Shown one piece after another: positions 61,301 through 64,000 of a stretch of 64,000 nucleotides of DNA. Source of the DNA: Argentina anserina (taxonomy: Eukaryota; Streptophyta; Magnoliopsida; Rosales; Rosaceae); assembly GCF_933775445.1 (NCBI RefSeq), contig NW_026089509.1, forward strand, positions 62,001 to 126,000. The letters run 5' to 3'. The notes beneath the pieces are model-generated. The model was not told where the DNA came from and searched no databases. It was given only the letters and a program-made list of their open reading frames with translations. The position numbers were made by a program, and so were the translations under genes. Every line of letters starts with the position of its first letter. Position 1 is the first letter of the stretch.

Positions 61301-64000
61301 TCTCGTTTCAGTGTCTTTCTGTAAGGCTTTCTGATGCGAGTTTCTATTGAATTTGAGAGTTTTGCAAGTGTGGGAGTGTGTTTCTTTCAAACTGAGTATC
61401 TTTACGTCGTTTGCGTATCTTTACTATTCCAATTGTGTATCTTTACATCGTTTGCGTATCTTTACTACTCCAATTGTGTATCTTTTCATTTTTCGTTTAA
61501 GTATCTTTCTGTATGGCTTCTGATGCGAGTGTCTATTGTATTTGAGAGTTTTGCAAGTGTGGGAGTGTGTTTCTTTCAAACTGAGTATCTTTACATCGTT
61601 TGCGTATCTTTACTATTCCAATTGTGTATCTTTACATCGTTTGCGTATCTTTACTATTCCAATTGTGTATCTTTTCATTTCTCGTTTCAGTGTCTTTCTG
61701 TAAGGCTTTCTGATGCGAGTTTCTATTGAATTTGAGAGTTTTGCAAGTGTGGGAGTGTGTTTCTTTCAAACTGAGTATCTTTACGTCGTTTGCGTATCTT
61801 TACTATTCCAATTGTGTATCTTACCATCGTTTGCGTATCTTTACTATTCCAATTGTGTATCTTTTCATTTCTCGTTTCAGTGTCTTTCTGTAAGGCTTTC
61901 TGATGCGAGTTTCTATTGAATTTGAGAGTTTTGCAAGTGTGGGAGTGTGTTTCTTTCAAACTGAGTATCTTTACATCGTTTGCGTATCTTTACTATTCCA
62001 ATTATGTATCTTTACATCGCTTGCGTATCTTTACTATTCCAATTGTGTATCTTTTCATTTCTCGTTTGAGTATCTTTCTGTAAGGCTTCTAATGCGAGTT
62101 TCTATTGTATTTGAGAGTTTTGCAAGTGTGGGAGTGTGTTTCTTTCAAACTGAGTATCTTTACGTCGTTTGCGTATCTTTACTATTCCAATTGTGTATCT
62201 TTACATCGTTTGCGTATCTTTACTATTCCAATTGTGTATCTTTTCATTTCTCATTTCAGTGTCTTTCTGTAAGGCTTTCTGATGCGAGTTTCTATTGAAT
62301 TTGAGAGTTTTGCAAGTGTGGGAGTGTGTTTCTTTCAAACTGAGTATCTTTACGTCGTTTGCGTATCTTTACTATTCCAATTGTGTATCTTTACATCGTT
62401 TGCGTATCTTTACTATTCCAATTGTGTATCTTTACATCGTTTGCGTATCTTTACTATTCCAATTGTGTATCTTTTCATTTCTCGTTTGAGTATCTTTCTG
62501 TAAGACTTCTGTTGCGAGTTTCTATTGAATTTGTGAGTTTTGGAAGTGTGGGAGTGTGTTTCTTTCAAACTGAGTATCTTTACGTCGTTTGCGTATCTTT
62601 ACTATTCCAATTGTGTATCTTTACATCGTTTGCGTATCTTTACTATTCCAATTGTTTATCTTTTCATTTCTGGTTTGAGTATCTTTCTGTATGGCTTCTG
62701 ATGCGAGTTTCTATTGTATTTGAGAGTTTTGCAAGTGTGGGAGTGTGTTTCTTTCAAACTGAGTATCTTTACATCGTTTGCGTATTTTTACTATTCCAAT
62801 TGTGTATCTTTACATCGTTTGCGTATCTTTACTATTCCAATTGTGTATCTTTTCATTTCTCGTATCAGTGTCTTTCTGTAAGGCTTTCTGATTCGAGTTT
62901 CTATTGAATTTGAGAGTTTTGCAAGTGTGGGAGTGTGTTTCTTTCAAACTGAGTATCTTTACGTCGTTTGCGTATCTTTACTATTCCAATTGTGTATCTT
63001 TACATCGTTTGCGTATCTTTACTATTCCAATTGTGTATCTTTTCATTTCTCGTTTGAGTATCTTTCTGTAAGACTTCTGATGCGAGTTTCTATTGAATTT
63101 GTGAGTTTTGGAAGTGTGGGAGTGTGTTTCTTTCAAACTGAGTATCTTTACGTCGTTTGCGTATCTTTACTATTCCAATTGTGTATCTTTACATCGTTTG
63201 CGTATCTTTACTATTCCAATTGTGTATCTTTTCATTTCTCGGTTGAGTATCTTTCTGTAAGGCTTCTGATGCGAGTTTCTATTGAATTTGAGAGTTTTGC
63301 AAGTGTGGGAGTGTGTTTCTTTCAAACTGAGTATCTTTACGTCGTTTGCGTATCTTTACTATTCCAATTGTGTATCTTTACATCGTTTGCGTATCTTTAC
63401 TATTCCAATTGTGTATCTTTTCATTTCTCGTTTCAGTGTCTTTCTGTAAGGCTTTCTGATGCGAGTTTCTATTGAATTTGAGAGTTTTGCAAGTGTGGGA
63501 GTGTGTTTCTTTCAAACTGAGTATCTTTACGTCGTTTGCGTATCTTTACTATTCCAATTGTGTATCTTTACATCGTTTGCGTATCTTTACTATTCCAATT
63601 GTGTATCTTTTCATTTCTCGTTTGAGTATCTTTCTGTAAGACTTCTGATGCGAGTTTCTATTGAATTTGTGAGTTTTGGAAGTGTGGGAGTGTGTTTCTT
63701 TCAAACTGAGTATCTTTACGTCGTTTGCGTATCTTTACTATTCCAATTGTGTATCTTTACATCGTTTGCGTATCTTTACTATTCCAATTGTTTATCTTTT
63801 CATTTCTGGTTTGAGTATCTTTCTGTATGGCTTCTGATGCGAGTTTCTATTGTATTTGAGAGTTTTGCAAGTGTGGGAGTGTGTTTCTTTCAAACTGAGT
63901 ATCTTTACGTCGTTTGCGTATCTTTACTATTCCAATTGTGTATCTTTACATCGTTTGCGTATCTTTACTATTCCAATTGTGTATCTTTTCATTTCTCGTT

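Larger units (their letters stand above)
38409..64000 (+). repeat. Satellite array segment 3 (189/190-bp monomer)
   Basis: Same satellite, same orientation, resuming at TACGTCGTTTGCG directly after the truncated second LTR element and running off the window end. It contains the TTTCATTGAAACTGAG marker monomer (or its TTTCATTAAAACTGAG derivative at 40,656 and 44,259) repeatedly up to 59,837. It also has a private TTTTTCGTTTAAG tail variant followed by TATGGC. Several near-identical blocks of 0.4 to 3.6 kb are stacked in tandem, so it looks the most recently amplified part of the window. Toward the right end (62,650-64,000) variants such as CAATTGTTTATC with TTCTGGTTTGAG appear, resembling variants near 21,900-22,330. 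Confidence 0.98.

Noticed and set aside
1..64000. Ribosomal DNA intergenic spacer subrepeats
   Set aside because: No 18S, 5.8S, 25S or 5S sequence is present, and the array far exceeds a spacer in length.

Overview
This window is plant nuclear DNA. It contains no protein-coding gene, rRNA gene, tRNA gene or CRISPR array that I can support. About 52.4 kb of the 64 kb (82%) is one head-to-tail satellite array in a single orientation. The rest is two LTR-retrotransposon insertions. A plant source is indicated by a tRNA-Asp type primer site and an initiator-Met type primer site, both typical of plant LTR elements, by very long LTRs (2.3 and 3.1 kb), and by Athila-like motifs in the first element. 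I cannot name the species. The GTGAATAGTGAACAGTAAC-like stretch in the second LTR reminds me of Rosaceae elements, but this is a weak impression.

Layout: satellite segment 1 (1-13,422); a complete young non-autonomous LTR element (13,423-21,589, 8,167 bp, flanked by the 5-bp target duplication AAGTG); satellite segment 2 (21,590-35,007); a truncated second LTR element (35,008-38,408: one 3,103-bp LTR plus a primer-binding site and about 280 bp of leader, with no body and no second LTR); satellite segment 3 (38,409-64,000). The window starts and ends inside the array, so its true length is unknown.

The satellite monomer is 189 or 190 bp and is itself nested. A conserved block of about 80 bp is followed by a 41-bp subrepeat present in one to four copies (149, 190, 231 and 272 bp monomers). 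Each monomer contains about six copies of GTATCTTT. On top of this lie many local segmental tandem duplications (379, 795, 799, 1,072, 1,409, 1,707/1,748, 1,938, 2,127, 2,281, 3,300, 3,603 and about 3.9-4.1 kb), plus a 2.36-kb block repeated 7,369 bp away. There is no single fixed higher-order period. Segment 1 lacks monomer variants that recur throughout segments 2 and 3, so the window spans a boundary between two array domains near the first retroelement.

The array expands by unequal exchange at several scales, and retroelements land in it and are partly deleted. This is the architecture of a pericentromeric or centromeric satellite domain, but the sequence alone does not prove centromere function. 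Both elements point in the + direction, so their LTR promoters would read out into T-rich satellite sequence. The most novel structural signal is a set of three 27-bp hairpins with a compensated base-pair change in the second LTR. All open reading frames of 60-224 codons here are by-products of the T-rich, A-poor satellite strand or of LTR sequence.
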